Source: Kudoa neothunni
Lineage: Eukaryota; Cnidaria
Length of the DNA: 64,000 bases
NCBI GenBank assembly: GCA_964304625.1
Contig: OZ199840.1
Span: 2,542,001 to 2,606,000, forward strand
Direction of reading: 5' to 3'
The position numbers and the translations under genes are program-made. Under the pieces are notes generated by a model that worked only from the letters and a program-made list of their open reading frames with translations, was not told the origin of the DNA and did no database searches. This document shows positions 32,833-44,407 of this stretch, one piece after another (position 1 is the stretch's first letter; every line of letters starts with the position of its first letter).

Positions 32833-35464
32833 TGTGATGAGAGATTATATATAGAGGATGAAATTCTTATTTAATTTAGGGAAAGTGTTACTAAAAAAAT
32901 GGTTGTGTTATTTTCCAAATCATTTGGGATCTCTCTCGATTTTGTCAACGTCACAAATGTGGAGGTAAATAGACGTCTTAGTAAACAATTTAATTTTCTT
33001 TTATTAATTAGACTATTAGAATTAAAAAATTAAATAAACAAATTGACATCATCCAACTCAAATGAAAGAACGGTAAGTAGAATCATGCTTTGCATTGAAA
33101 CGAACAATATTATGTTTATAGAATAATAAAGCCAAAGCAACATATTTAGAAAAACTCTGGAGATTTGTTATTTTGGGTAGGTAAGTTCTTTAGTACGTGT
33201 ACCATGCCAACTTAATCATAACTCTTTCATTAGATTGAATACATTATAATTTCTCATGAACGATAATTCATGCTGTAGTTTTCATTCAAGTTGAGATGCA
33301 TAATTAATCAAACACAGGTTACCTTCTCATTGTTTAAACCTGGACGAAATTAACACATACCTGTGTTCCATCACATGTTCTCTTTCAATAATTGATTCGA
33401 ATCATCAGGAAAATTTTCATGTTTTGTTTTTGCGATTTAATTAAAGGCATATCCTTTATATATCTGGCTTATAAATTAAAGTATTCTACTTTTAAAGATT
33501 CATTTTTCCACGAGGGATATACGTAAAGATTCTCGAATGATGGTTTAGTTGAAAAATAATGAATCTAGGACCCAACGACGATATAAAGTTGTTGATTTCT
33601 GTGGTATAATGTAACGCTATGCATCATCATAATAAAGTCCACATGCGAGAGACTTCTTTTTTCCATTTGAAAATCCGTATTCTTTTTCGATAATTTTTCT
33701 CACTGGAGTAAAAAATCTCCTCAATAACATAAATTTTTCTTTTGGTTCAATTACTCAGAATTGGCATATTTACAAAGGTCCTTCTTCTCTTATTAGCTTC
33801 ACTCCGAGTGATGTGTTGAATCAACGGAATTCATCGGCTAATATCAACTTCCATATCTCAAATTATTGGGGAAACTTTTATACCACTCAATGTGTTGTTC
33901 TTTGTACCTTAGTTCCAACAGAATTATTATCTGAATGAATGCTTCAACTTCAACTCATCTTTCAGAAACGAAAAATTTGATCTAATACAATTTCAGTAAC
34001 ATTTTAAAATCGAATAATCTGTGATTTTCCCCTCCATTTTTTATACTGATAAATCATCCTTTGATTATTCATATTCAGTTTTATTTAAATAGCTAAATTT
34101 GTGATTGGACGACTTCATTGTGAGTGTTCCATTTTCCTAATCTTGAATAATTTTCTCCTGCTGTCGTCCAAATTTTTGAGGGGGCAGTAGTTGATAACTG
34201 GTTATCGGTGACGATAGTTTTTTACATTAACGTTGAATTTTATTATGAGGAAACCGGGAAGTTATTATGAACATGAAGTTATATATTAATTAACTTATCT
34301 AATGTAAAACAAATTACACAGTTGATAGATACTTCGTTTATTCTTTGGGAAACTATTTTGTATCTTGACAGCCTCCCTCCAGTCTACTTCAATTTTATAT
34401 CATTGAGAATGTACAAGTCATGTTTCATTTTTTACTCCTTGGGCAGGACTTAAATCTTGAGGCAACACATGCAAGAAAGAATTTTTATATATTTTATGCC
34501 CTATCTCTATACAGTGTGTAATGATTTGTCAAATTACATTTACATGTACGTTATAAAATATTTTCACCATACATTCATTCTTTTATTCTATCGACCATCC
34601 ATTATGTTTGCTATTAATGCGATTTCCATCACATTGTTTTTTTGGAAACATAGATTTTTAATATATTTATTCCATAGCCTCCTAATGTTCTAAAATCATC
34701 AACTGGCTTTGGAAATATCCATCTTAATATGACGATATTCCGTTATATTATAAGGATTAATCTTAAGATTAATAAGGACGAAAAGAATGTTAGAGTTGAC
34801 TCTTACTGGCACAACTGAGGAATGAAGACTAAACTCCAAATTAATTTTGATGTATCTAAATAACCCAGATCGTTCGTTAATAACATTCCTTTTCATAAGC
34901 GTATTTTAATGGAATCATTGTTGTCATTTCCTAAATTTCTGTTCATGGATTCACCATTCATTATATGTATTATGTGCTAATAAATCCTAAACATGGTTAA
35001 TTGTTCCAACATTCACCAATGCTCTTTATTGAAATAATTATAAATAACCAATGTCTTGAATTATTGCTTACAACCTAATCCCTTTTAAGCAACTTATAAT
35101 GGTCTTCATTTGGAGCTGTACATGGAATTACCGTTACCAATTAGAACTACTGGACATCATTTTTTATTATTACAATTACTTCATAACTTGCAAGAAGAAG
35201 GAGAAAAGATTTCCAAATTGATTACTTATGCATCTCAACTTGAATATAAAAACTAATAGTACATCCGTAGTTTGTGATTTATTTTGTTGGTATTTCTTTT
35301 TTTGCGTGTAATGTCTATGCATTATATTCTGTTTCTAATACTTAAAAAAGAATGAAATTTTTAAAAAATTTGCTATTCATGATTTAAAACAGTCAGCTTA
35401 ACTTTCCCGAGCATCGCCGGGTTTTCGCGCTAATATATTTATAAACACAAGGTATGCTTGGATT
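32833..35464. other. Non-coding stretch with weak exon-like segments
   Basis: No supported gene in 2.6 kb. Two plus-strand stretches are open and slightly protein-like but unrecognised: about 33640-33936 (about 100 codons, for example NWHIYKGPSSLISFTPSDVL) and about 35092-35256 (about 54 codons after TTTTAAG, for example MELPLPIRTTGHHFLLLQLL, ending in TAA). Neither has a clear start or a matching neighbour. Confidence 0.4.
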
Positions 35465-37114
35465 TTAACCCTCTAAGGTTTTTGGGGTGTATTACACCCC
35501 AAAGCCACTTTAAAATAAGCATATCTCTCTTTGAAAATAACTGAACAACTGATAACTCACGTTATTCCTATAAAAACGCCTATAATATAAGATGAAATAT
35601 GAAAATTAAAAATTTATTGAATATATACATTTTTATCGGAAGATTATCTTCTAAGGTTTTTGGGGTGTATTTAACCCCAGATTTTTTTTTGTTTAAAAGA
35701 ACAAGTATATTATTTTGAACACAAATTAAAAGTTTAGGTTGTTTTAAACGGATAGATGACTACAAAAATCATGATTGAAATTGAAGTTTGTTGAGTGTGC
35801 ATGCGCGAGCAGGTGTTGAGCATTTATCATGAGTGATTTCAGCGACTTCAGTGATGAATGTGGTTCATATGGTAGCGAATATGACGATTTTATTATCGAA
35901 GATTTCGAAACCTGTGAAGAGAGTATTGGAGAGGATATAGTCCATACTAATACTTTAATAAGTAAAAGCGGTATCTCATGGAGCGATAAAAAGCCACCTG
36001 CGACAAAAACCATTGCCGCAAACATTATGGAATCTGCTCCTGGTCCTACGTCATATGCATTTTTGAGGATAAAAACAATTGTCGACTGTTTTTCGCTATT
36101 TTTCAATGATGAGATATGCTCAACAATAATAAAATACACCAACGCGTTTGGCACAAAACATTTCAAAGAAGAATGGCTTGACGTAGACACTTGAATTTAA
36201 AGGTTACTTGGGTCTCCTTATACTGATGGGAACGCATAAGGATCGGCAAGAGCCTTTATGTGAACTTTTCAGTGTCAAGGAAGGCAAAGAAATATACAGG
36301 AGGCTTTTTTCACTTCGTCGTTTCAAACAAATTAATCGATCAATCCATTTTGATGATTTTGAAACAAGGATTCAGCGGAAAGAAACGGACAAATTTTGCC
36401 CCATACGTGAGATATGGGATAAGTGGGTAACTATATTGCACAGGTGCTTTGCTCCCAACCAAGATGTAACGGTCGATGAACAACTAGTGTCATTTCGGGG
36501 AAGATGTCCGTTCAAACAATATATGCCAATGAAACCGGCAAAATATGGCTTGAAATTTTTCATGTTGGCAGATCCGATCTCGAACTATGTCTTGAATATC
36601 AGTATCTATTTGGGGAAGAACAATTCCGACAATACGAGACAATGTAACCTTGGTGAAAGCGTAGTTCTCTCTTTGTCAATACCTCTTTTTTATTCTGGCC
36701 GAAACGTGGTGGCTGACAATTTTTTTTCATCATTTTCGCTCGTTGAAAAATTGATGGATAAAAATCTTACTTTCTTGGGAACGCTGAGAAAAAATAAAAA
36801 GGAAATCCCAAGCTGTCTACTTCCTTCTCCGAAAAAGCATATCTATAGTAGCCACTTTGTATTTTACAAAAATTGCATGATGGTGTCATATGTATGTAAA
36901 AAATCGAAGGCTGTCATTCTTTTGACAAGTGGCACTACGGACGACTCTGTATCGGATGAAAAGCTTAAATTCAAACCCAACGTAATACTGAATTACAACC
37001 AAACTAAAGGCGGCGTTGATAACATTGATAGAATGCTTGCATCTGTTTCAGTTCGCAGGTTTACGAGGAGATGGCCTATGATAGTGTTTTTTAATATGGT
37101 TGATCTGTCCTTAG

Positions 37115-39606
37115 TTAACCCTCCAACGGATGAAAAAACGACCACCCTCCAACGGGCTTTGGGGTAAAAAAGACCCCAGATTTTTTTTAATTTAATGTAT
37201 GCAGAAAATTATTATAAACTTATGAGGGAAATATGGGAAAATTCTGCCTAAGTAACGCTGAGAAAATAATCAATTACTTCATAATTAATCTTCAGTAATC
37301 CTCTTCGGCAAGATTAAGCAGATATCGCGATAAATCGTTGTTATAACGTATAATATGTTTAGTCTTATTTGAAATAATGAAAAATAACATTTTAGTAAAA
37401 AATAAAAGATAAAATATTTTCAAGGGTCCCTAATAAATTTGGTTTATATTAGCTAGCAATTTAGACATTTATTTGACGAATGGGCGCGACAGTAGAAACT
37501 TCCACATTTTGAGCATTTGGATGAGGTTTTCTTATCGTTTTCACGAGGACAATGTTCACATCTTCGTTTAGAAGTATTTGAATCTGCAAAGTTGTATGTT
37601 TCCATAGAAGTTGGATGAGATCTTTTTGAACATTTTTTCATTTGGGAATTTCTCTCCAAAAGAGGTTTATACAACTCTCCAGCCATTTCTTTCAGAAAAT
37701 CACGTCTCAATTTTGTGGAATCGTTAAATATGTGTTTATATAGACAAAATGAATTTATCAAAGTCAAATCCAACATATTATAAAAGACCACCATGGGCCA
37801 GCGTCGATTAAATCTGCGGACCGAAACGGAAGCCAACATCCGATCCACGGTATCTACTCCTCCTTTGGAACCATTATAATCCACTATTGTTTCAGGCTTT
37901 TGTTTATGTGTATCGTTGGTTATGTTGGTGTTGGTTGTTCCTGAGGATAGGAGAATCACTGCTCTTCTTTTTTTGTTGACATATGAAGTGATCATATATT
38001 TATCAAAAAATATAAACATAGTGCTGAATAAGGAACGATTTCTAGACGGAAGAACACACGGTGGTAAATCTCTCTTATTGTGTCGAATTGTTCCAAGATA
38101 TGTCAGACGTTTGTCTAACAGCTTCTCGGCTAGTCTAAGGGAAGAGAAAAAATTATCTGCAACTATAGTTCCTCCTGAGTTATACAAGGGAGCTGTAAGG
38201 GAAAGCACAATATTCTCACCAACACCACAGTTTTGGCTAGCTTGAGTTTCGTTCTTTCCTAGATAGGGAGAAATGTTTACAACATATTTGTGGACTGGAT
38301 CGACAGCTAGGAAAAACTTTAGGCCATATTTCGCCGGCTTCATCGGCATATATTGTCTAAATGAGCATCTTCCTCTAAACGAGACTAACTGCTCGTCAAC
38401 GGTAACATTTTCACCGGGGAAAAAACATATAGGTAGAGTCTGGATCCACATGTTCCATATGTTGCGAATTGGACAAAATTTATCCAATTCTCTTCTTTCA
38501 GATCTGGTGCTTGGATTATCAAAATGAATACATCGTAGAATTTGGCAAAAACGATTAAATGAAAAGATTTTGCGATACATCTCTCTCCCTTCCTTTATAC
38601 TAAACATTTCTAAAAGAGGTTGCTTTCTGTCTTTGTAGACAGCCATCAAAATTAGCGTTCCGAAAAATCCTCTTAATTCAACGTCGTCTAAATCATTCCA
38701 TAAATCAGAAAAGTGTAATTTCCCGTGAACGTTTGTTTGTTTTATTATTTCCTGGCAAATTTCATCAGTGAAGAATATAAAAAAACAGTCCAACACGTTT
38801 TTGACTTTTTGTATGCAATAAGCTGTTGGCCCAGGTCGAGGATTCATGATATTCTCTTTCAGCATTTTTGATGGAGGTGGCTCATTCAATGTCCAAAGTA
38901 TTCCGCTTTTGCTTGTCGTAGAATCCGCAGGATGTTCGCAATCTGATGTATCATCGGATTCTTCGGAATATTCAAGAACGGTTTCATCAATGTCGCTACT
39001 TAAAGGTTGATATTCATCGCTAAAATCCTCAGATGGTGCCATGATTATCTCAATGTGCGCAACAAACGATAAAATTGGTGTATATTTCGCGTTAACTCTC
39101 ATATACGGTCCTAAGGCTTAAATTATCTATAGCTTATTTTGTAGGAGATTATTTATTGCTAGTACACGGAGGTATGTTAATTTTGTTTGTATTTAGCTAA
39201 TAAACATTGACCTTGCGGTATTCATATAAACGATGGTTACGATATGTTGCGATTACATACTTAATCGGATTACGGCGGATTATATTGATTAATAATTGCT
39301 GAATTTGACAGTATTTATTAGGCAGATTTTTTTTTAAATTTCCAAATCATCTTATAATAATTTTCTACATACGTCAAATCAAAAAAAATCTGGGGTCTTT
39401 TTTACCCCAAAGCCCGTTGGAAGATAAAAATTTTGTTCGATAAGAAATAATCAATATTCCACATAAAGATTTTTATAAATCTATTTATTAAAATAATTTA
39501 GGTGAATAGACGAAATTTTAAGTATCCCAGATAATTATAAAATATTCTATGGACAAATTAAAATCGTTTTGGGGTCTAAAAGACCCCAAGCCCGTTAGAG
39601 GGTTAA
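37115..39606 (-). mobile_element. piggyBac element B, complete, nested in element A
   Basis: A 2,492-bp element flanked by the TTAA duplication (37115-37118 and 39603-39606). The left end starts TTAACCCTCCAACGG and the right end, reversed, TTAACCCTCTAACGGGC. The block CCAACGGGCTTTGGGG with a GGGGT...ACCCC mini-palindrome occurs at 37150-37177 and, inverted, at 39392-39415. An extra copy lies at the right tip (39571-39587). The transposase frame inside is uninterrupted. Confidence 0.96.
37453..39102 (-). CDS. piggyBac transposase, apparently intact
   Basis: A 549-codon frame in the size range of piggyBac/PGBD transposases. A start at residue 21 (MAPSEDFSDEYQ) is as likely as the first Met, because homologs A and D begin with the same acidic DFSDE-type motif. 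The N-terminal 60 residues are acidic. The DDE core has FFLAVDPVHKYVV (Asp about 268), GGTIVADNFFSS (Asp about 316) and NGSKGGVDTVDRMLASVSVR (Asp about 417 and 420). RRCEHCPRENDKK and CSKCGSFYCRAHSSNKCLNC form the C-terminal Cys-rich DNA-binding domain (about 515-549). All catalytic positions are present. It catalyses excision and insertion at TTAA in the nucleus. Confidence 0.96.
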   Translation of the reverse strand: MRVNAKYTPILSFVAHIEIIMAPSEDFSDEYQPLSSDIDETVLEYSEESDDTSDCEHPADSTTSKSGILWTLNEPPPSKMLKENIMNPRPGPTAYCIQKVKNVLDCFFIFFTDEICQEIIKQTNVHGKLHFSDLWNDLDDVELRGFFGTLILMAVYKDRKQPLLEMFSIKEGREMYRKIFSFNRFCQILRCIHFDNPSTRSERRELDKFCPIRNIWNMWIQTLPICFFPGENVTVDEQLVSFRGRCSFRQYMPMKPAKYGLKFFLAVDPVHKYVVNISPYLGKNETQASQNCGVGENIVLSLTAPLYNSGGTIVADNFFSSLRLAEKLLDKRLTYLGTIRHNKRDLPPCVLPSRNRSLFSTMFIFFDKYMITSYVNKKRRAVILLSSGTTNTNITNDTHKQKPETIVDYNGSKGGVDTVDRMLASVSVRRFNRRWPMVVFYNMLDLTLINSFCLYKHIFNDSTKLRRDFLKEMAGELYKPLLERNSQMKKCSKRSHPTSMETYNFADSNTSKRRCEHCPRENDKKTSSKCSKCGSFYCRAHSSNKCLNC

Positions 39607-40230
39607 TGCGTTTGCGTTATATAAAGATATTTTCAATGATTCAAAGAAGAACAGACGTGCATTTCTGAAAGAAATTGCTCAATGTCTTTACGATCCTCTT
39701 CTCTCTAGAAATATGCAAACCAAAATCAAAGAATGTACCAAAAAGTGATCGTTTCCCAAAAAAAGCACCTCCCAGCAGTCTGAAACAATGCAGATGTGAA
39801 TATTGCGAGAGAAAAAAAGATCGTAAAACATCGCAATGGTGCAAATCTTGTTTCAAATATTACTGCTCGCATCATTCATCTAACACTTGTTTTAAATGTG
39901 AAAAATAATGTTTACTATCATTAAATATATTTTTTTTCTCTTGCGATTCATACAAAGTTGACTAATTCTCTTAGAACAAAAAATTAATGTTATATCTCAA
40001 CTAACGAATATATACGAATGATGTGTATAAGTTTAATAAATCGGATTAGAATGGGATTAATACGCATATATCGTTATGTATTTATAGGGGTTCCCCCAAT
40101 AGATTTTCGTTATAGTTTACAAATAACATTTTTGGAATTTTTTGCATATAATCGACAAATAAAAATGTGGGGTTAATTACACCCCAAAAACCTTAGTGGG
40201 GTATCGATTTTTGGATCGTTAGAGGGTTAA

Positions 40231-40388
40231 TAAGAATAAAAATGGTCATTTATTTGATGAGCGGAACGGATTAAACTATTTTTCATTAATTTACATTTAC
40301 ATGAGGAAAACTGATTCGGAATTCGTATAATTCGGAGTTGGAACACACTTCTAGAACGGATTATGATCTAAGTCCGAGGTTGCACTGT
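40231..40388 (-). repeat. Tigger/pogo-type MITE, right-end fragment
   Basis: The segment ends CCGAGGTTGCACTG followed by TA. Its reverse complement (CAGTGCAACCTCGG) and internal CACACTTCTAGAACGGATTA match the MITE at 60316-60750. The other end is missing. It abuts the MULE remnant on the right and piggyBac A on the left, so A may have inserted in it. Confidence 0.6.
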
Positions 40389-40426
40389 ATGCATTAATTG
40401 ATTTTGAAGTTGTAGCACATAATGCT

Positions 40427-41491
40427 GGCTAAAGTACAGTAGAGCGAAAAGGTCGCGCGGAGCCGCATTAGTTAGGAGGGGGTCACCCAATTAAAAATAA
40501 ATTTTTTTCTCTCATCTCAAACTTAGATTCTATGCTTTTAGAAGCTCTATTTTTGTCAAAAAATGACTGAAAAATTTATTGCATTTTTACAAAATATAGG
40601 GTTAATTCCGAAAGAGAGAGTTTGCAAAAAGTGTAATTCAAAAATTGGGCTCATTAAGGAAAATGTCCGCGATGGATACAACTTCATATGTTACACACGT
40701 AAAATGAAAGTATGCATTCGTAAAGAGACATTTTTTGAAGGTTCTAAGTTGTCACTATGGCAAATATTCCCTTTAATGTATTTGGACGTCTTCGAAATTC
40801 GAATGTCGTATGATACATTAATGAAACAATTGAAAATCGGATCCAGAGAAACTATCGTTAACTGGAAGAATTATATTCGTGAAATATATGTTGAGTATTT
40901 CAATCTCTATAGAGTGAGAATTAGCGGAGTGGATGTTGTCGTACAGATTGACGAATCTAATATATGCAAAAGAAAGTACCATATGGGAAGGATTCTTGTG
41001 AACCAAAACGTTTAAATAGTAAATGGAGTTGATGAAAATAATATTTTCCGAGTTTTGTCTGAAGTAAGAAATCAATCAGCTCTTGAAGATATTGCCAACC
41101 ACGTCGTTCGCGAGTCCATAATATGGACCGACAAATGGCGGGGATATAACAATCTTTAATCCCTGGGATATAAACATGAGTCCATTAATCATAGTATCCA
41201 ATTTAAAACAGCTGATGGCGTCCATACAAATAAGATAGATGCAATCTGGGGTGCCCTTAAAAGAAAATTGAGATATATTACGAACAAAGCGTCCGAATTA
41301 ATTGGATCCTATCTCGCCTCTTACCAGTTTAAAAAGAAATTTAAATAAAATCGTTTTTCTTCGTATACTGAAACAATAAATAGAATATATCTACATCAAA
41401 AATATACATATTTTGTTGTTTAACAATGTATAATTTTTGTTCCCGAACTAAGAGTCCTTACAACTTTTTCCACTGCACCGTACTTAGCCCC
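40427..41491 (+). mobile_element. Merlin (ISXO2-like) element, 1.07 kb
   Basis: It is flanked by a 7-bp duplication TAATGCT (40420-40426 and 41492-41498). If one mismatched base is counted, the duplication is 8 bp, which fits Merlin. The imperfect inverted ends read GGCTAAAGTACAGTAGAGCG on the left and GGGGCTAAGTACGGTGCAGT on the right when reversed. It carries its own transposase frame in the same orientation as the MULE it interrupts. Confidence 0.9.
40563..41348 (+). pseudogene. Merlin transposase with two nonsense codons
   Basis: One continuous frame from MTEKFIAFLQNIGLIPKERV to FKKKFK (stop 41346-41348) is interrupted only at 41013-41015 and at about 41157-41159. The zinc ribbon CKKCNSKIG and FICYTRKMKVC lies at about residues 20-55. 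The core shows VVQIDESNICKRKYHMGRIL (first Asp), SIIWTDKWRGYNNL (second Asp) and GVHTNKIDAIWGALKRKL. In the last motif the usual catalytic Glu (RIEA/W in the copy at 6402) is Asp here. Two stops plus this change suggest it is inactive. Confidence 0.9.
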
Positions 41492-42188
41492 TAATGCTTT
41501 TAAAAAAGCATCGAACGTGAAGTTTACTTCTATCTTTTTAATTTGGGTCAATGTATATATCCAAAAATCCAAAAACTCGTCTTTTCTGAAGAATATGAAA
41601 AAACGATGATTTTAAATATTTTATTAAAAGTACAACTTTACTTGCGTTTGTTCCCACTCATCATGTAGAAAATGAATATATATAATTAAACAAAGAAAAT
41701 AATGTGGAGTACGTAGATATGCCAACATTAATAGATTACATTGAAAAGAACATTATTAGCAATCAAAATTAAACAATGGAATCTTGGAATGCATATAACA
41801 AGATATTTCACAAGGTGAAATTAACCTCGAATTCGACCGAAATATTTAACAGACATTTGACTTCTAAATTTTCCCAACATCATCCTAGGATTTTAATATT
41901 CATAAAAATTTTAAAAGAACAGCAAAGTATCGCCGAACAATAAATAATTTACCAATTACCAATATCACATCCAAAATCCGAAACGCCGTGGCGAATTTTC
42001 GCCAGCGACGCGCACGCGCGGCACGTGTGTTTTTTAAGTATTTTTGTAATATTTGAGTTTTCATTAGATTTACTTGCACTTTTATCAATAATATTTTTAT
42101 TTGTTAAGTATCATTTTTGGTTGTAACTCCACGAAACGTCACATGCGCAATTACTTTACTTCCTAATATATAATGATGGAGTTTACTT

Positions 42189-43503
42189 TTGAAAGCTACA
42201 CAAAATAACTACAAAATACTTTATAAGCAACATTGTTACGTCACGACATCATCAAATGATGACACAAAATTTTGGAAGTGTCAACAAAGAAAATGTTGCG
42301 GTAAGTTGCAAGCTTCTTTGTTGCCGGATATCAGTAGAATTGTGACCGTTGACGAGCATAATCACACTGCTGATGAAAATCACATAAAAAGTGTTGTTAA
42401 AAAATGAAGTAGGGGCTGTTTTTGGAGAAACGATATATTTCTACGAACAAAGTTTGCAGCCAATGCACCAACAGAAAACCACTTGGGGAACTCTCAATAT
42501 TTAACAAAAAACGGACCATAAACTGAAAAGCAAGAGAAAAAGGATGAGCATCTCGGTTGCAAATGATACCAAATTGTTAAACAACGGAATATTTACATTA
42601 AGAGGGAAAAAATTTTGTTATTACGACAATGGGTCCCCTTTGCACAAAAGGAATGATAATATTTCTACAGAAGAAAATATAGGTCACTTAAACAACTCAA
42701 ATATTTGGCTCTCCGATGGAACGTTTAAGGTTGTAACCAAAGGGTTCTATCAACTTTATGTTATCCATGATGTAGTTTTTAGCGGGGTATTTCCATTAGC
42801 ATTTATTTTAGTGCCTGGAAAAACTGAAGAGGATTATAACCTCATGACCAACATAATGAAAGAAACCCTACATATTAAATTACCAGATAATTTGATAATT
42901 GATTTTGAAAAAACAGTGAATAATGCTTTTAAAAAGGCATCAAAAACAATTCATATCTAATTTTGTACCTTCCATTTTGGGCAAGCAGTTTGGAGGAAAA
43001 TTCAAAAAATAGGTTTGGCACAAGATGCACAACAAAATATTGAGCTTCGATGCCTATTCAAAATGGTCACATCGTTATCATTTGTACCTCCTAATTTCGT
43101 CCAAAAAGAATTTGAAAAATTGAAAAAATATTCAAACAATTTCAATAATGAAAAAATTGGAATATTTTTTAAATATTTCAATGAAACATACATAGAAAAT
43201 TCAAAATTTCCGCCTACTTTTTGGAACTCATTTGAACGAGTGATGAAAAATATTCCACTGACAACAAATAGTTGTGAATGCTTCAATCGACATTTCTTCG
43301 GTCGCTTTGATCAATCACAAGTTGGGTTTGATTGTTTGATAGACAAATTAACGCAAGCGCAAAGTCCAAATAATAATAACCAAACTATGAAACACCAAGA
43401 AAAAATGGATTCAATCAAAGCCATGTGCGATAATTATCCACCTTATTACGATTTGTTCTATTTTAGAGCAATTAATAAATTTTATAACTGGAACTTTGAA
43501 TAG
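42189..43503 (+). pseudogene. FLYWCH-MULE transposase (copy 3), nearly intact
   Basis: The FLYWCH finger lies at 42189-42405 (KFWKCQQRKCCGKLQ then DEHNHTADENH). After a frameshift near 42405 the MULE part runs in one frame to 43503, with stops only near 42502 and at 42958-42960. Key blocks: FCYYDNGSPLHK, NIWLSDGTFKVV, LPDNLIIDFEKTVNNAFKKA, FCTFHFGQAVWRKIQKIGL, IPLTTNSCECFNRHFFGRFD and a C-terminal helix ending FYNWNFE. It is the best-preserved of three MULE copies in the window and gives the reference for reading the other two. No TIRs were identified. Confidence 0.9.
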
Positions 43504-44407
43504 AATAGACTTTAAAATTATAAACATTATATATTCGTATTTTTTTATGCAAACCGCCACGCACACAGATGGCAAGATGTCGCCGCTGTTGACTTATCGC
43601 AATCTTCTCCAAAACATACGAAAAACACCTATGAAAAATATGAACAAATTTATCGCCTTTATATGACACATTTCACGTTTAAACTATCGCACGTATATAT
43701 AGTTGGTATTTAGAATAAGTATAAAAATACTATTGTATCATCTCCATTGTTCTGTTATTGCATTAGTGTCCTTTCGTGTCAGCAGCAACTGCTCCATTTA
43801 AAATCGGAACGACGTGCGCAGCATATTAATTCCGGCGTAAGTTTGTCGTTCTCTTCATAAAATTTTCCAAGGAACCTACTACGTAAAAAAATCATCCTTT
43901 CCTAATTTTATCTAATTTAATTCTACGTTCAAATGCTCCTTTTAATAACTTGAGTGCCATCACTCGCCTTTATCCACGTTTTACTTAAACCACTTTCTCA
44001 ATTATTTTTCTTGTAGTGTTCTAACCTTTTCGGCTTATCACCATTTATATTTATCGACCTAAAACATGCCAAAAATCATCAAATGATAACTATGAAATAA
44101 TCAAAAAGGGAAGGAAGGTTTCCCCTTTGTGTTCATTTTATGCGAAAAGGTGGAAATCTTACGATTGAAATTATTTTTATAGGATAGAAATAAATGATTT
44201 CTCATATCAAATAATCATGGTGGCATTATGTTAATCATGAAATGATATAACCATATTGGACCAGTGTTTTATTTTAAATTTTACTCCCACACTCTCAGGC
44301 AACTAGCCAAAGCTGTTTTTATCTAACCTTAATTCCCCCACCTACGTAACTAAAAACCCATTTCTACAATAGGACTGTAGTTAGCGTTTATTTTTTTACA
44401 TGATGTT
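43504..44407. other. Spacer before Gypsy 2
   Basis: No gene or repeat recognised. The left target duplication of Gypsy 2 (ATGTT) ends at 44407. Confidence 0.5.

Larger units (their letters stand above)
35829..39908 (+). pseudogene. piggyBac transposase of element A, split by insertion
   Basis: The N-terminal acidic part (MSDFSDFSDECGSYGSEY) runs 35829-36194. A frameshift at about 36190 leads into the main part (36208-37114) with GRCPFKQYMPMKPAKYG, FFMLADPISNYVL (first Asp), GRNVVADNFFSSF (second Asp) and NQTKGGVDNIDRMLASVSVR (third Asp). The frame stops at FNMVDLSLV where element B enters at TTAA. It resumes at 39603 with NAFALYKDIFNDSKK, shifts frame near 39705, and ends with a Cys-rich domain (CRCEYCERKKDRKTSQWCKS and CSHHSSNTCFKC) at 39906-39908. 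Old frameshifts plus the insertion make it inactive. Confidence 0.94.
35465..40230 (+). mobile_element. piggyBac element A, interrupted by element B
   Basis: TTAA ends at 35465-35468 and 40227-40230. Tips read TTAACCCTCTAAGG on the left and TTAACCCTCTAACG on the right when reversed. Both are followed by TAAGGTTTTTGGGGTGTA and an ACCCC mini-palindrome (35484-35500 and 40169-40185). The left end carries a second copy of the tip block at about 35649-35678. Without the 2.5-kb insert B (37115-39606) the element is about 2.3 kb, similar to D. Confidence 0.93.
40395..41941 (+). pseudogene. FLYWCH-MULE remnant (copy 2), split by a Merlin element
   Basis: Left of the insert, 40395-40426 encodes IDFEVVAHNA. 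Right of it, 41492 onward continues FKKASNV, which matches the DFEKTVNNAFKKASKT block of copy 3 when the insert and one target copy are removed. Further right, at about 41775-41941, SWNAYNKIFHKVKLTSNSTE and IFNRHLTSKF correspond to the C-terminal MULE block. The region between is badly degraded. Confidence 0.82.
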
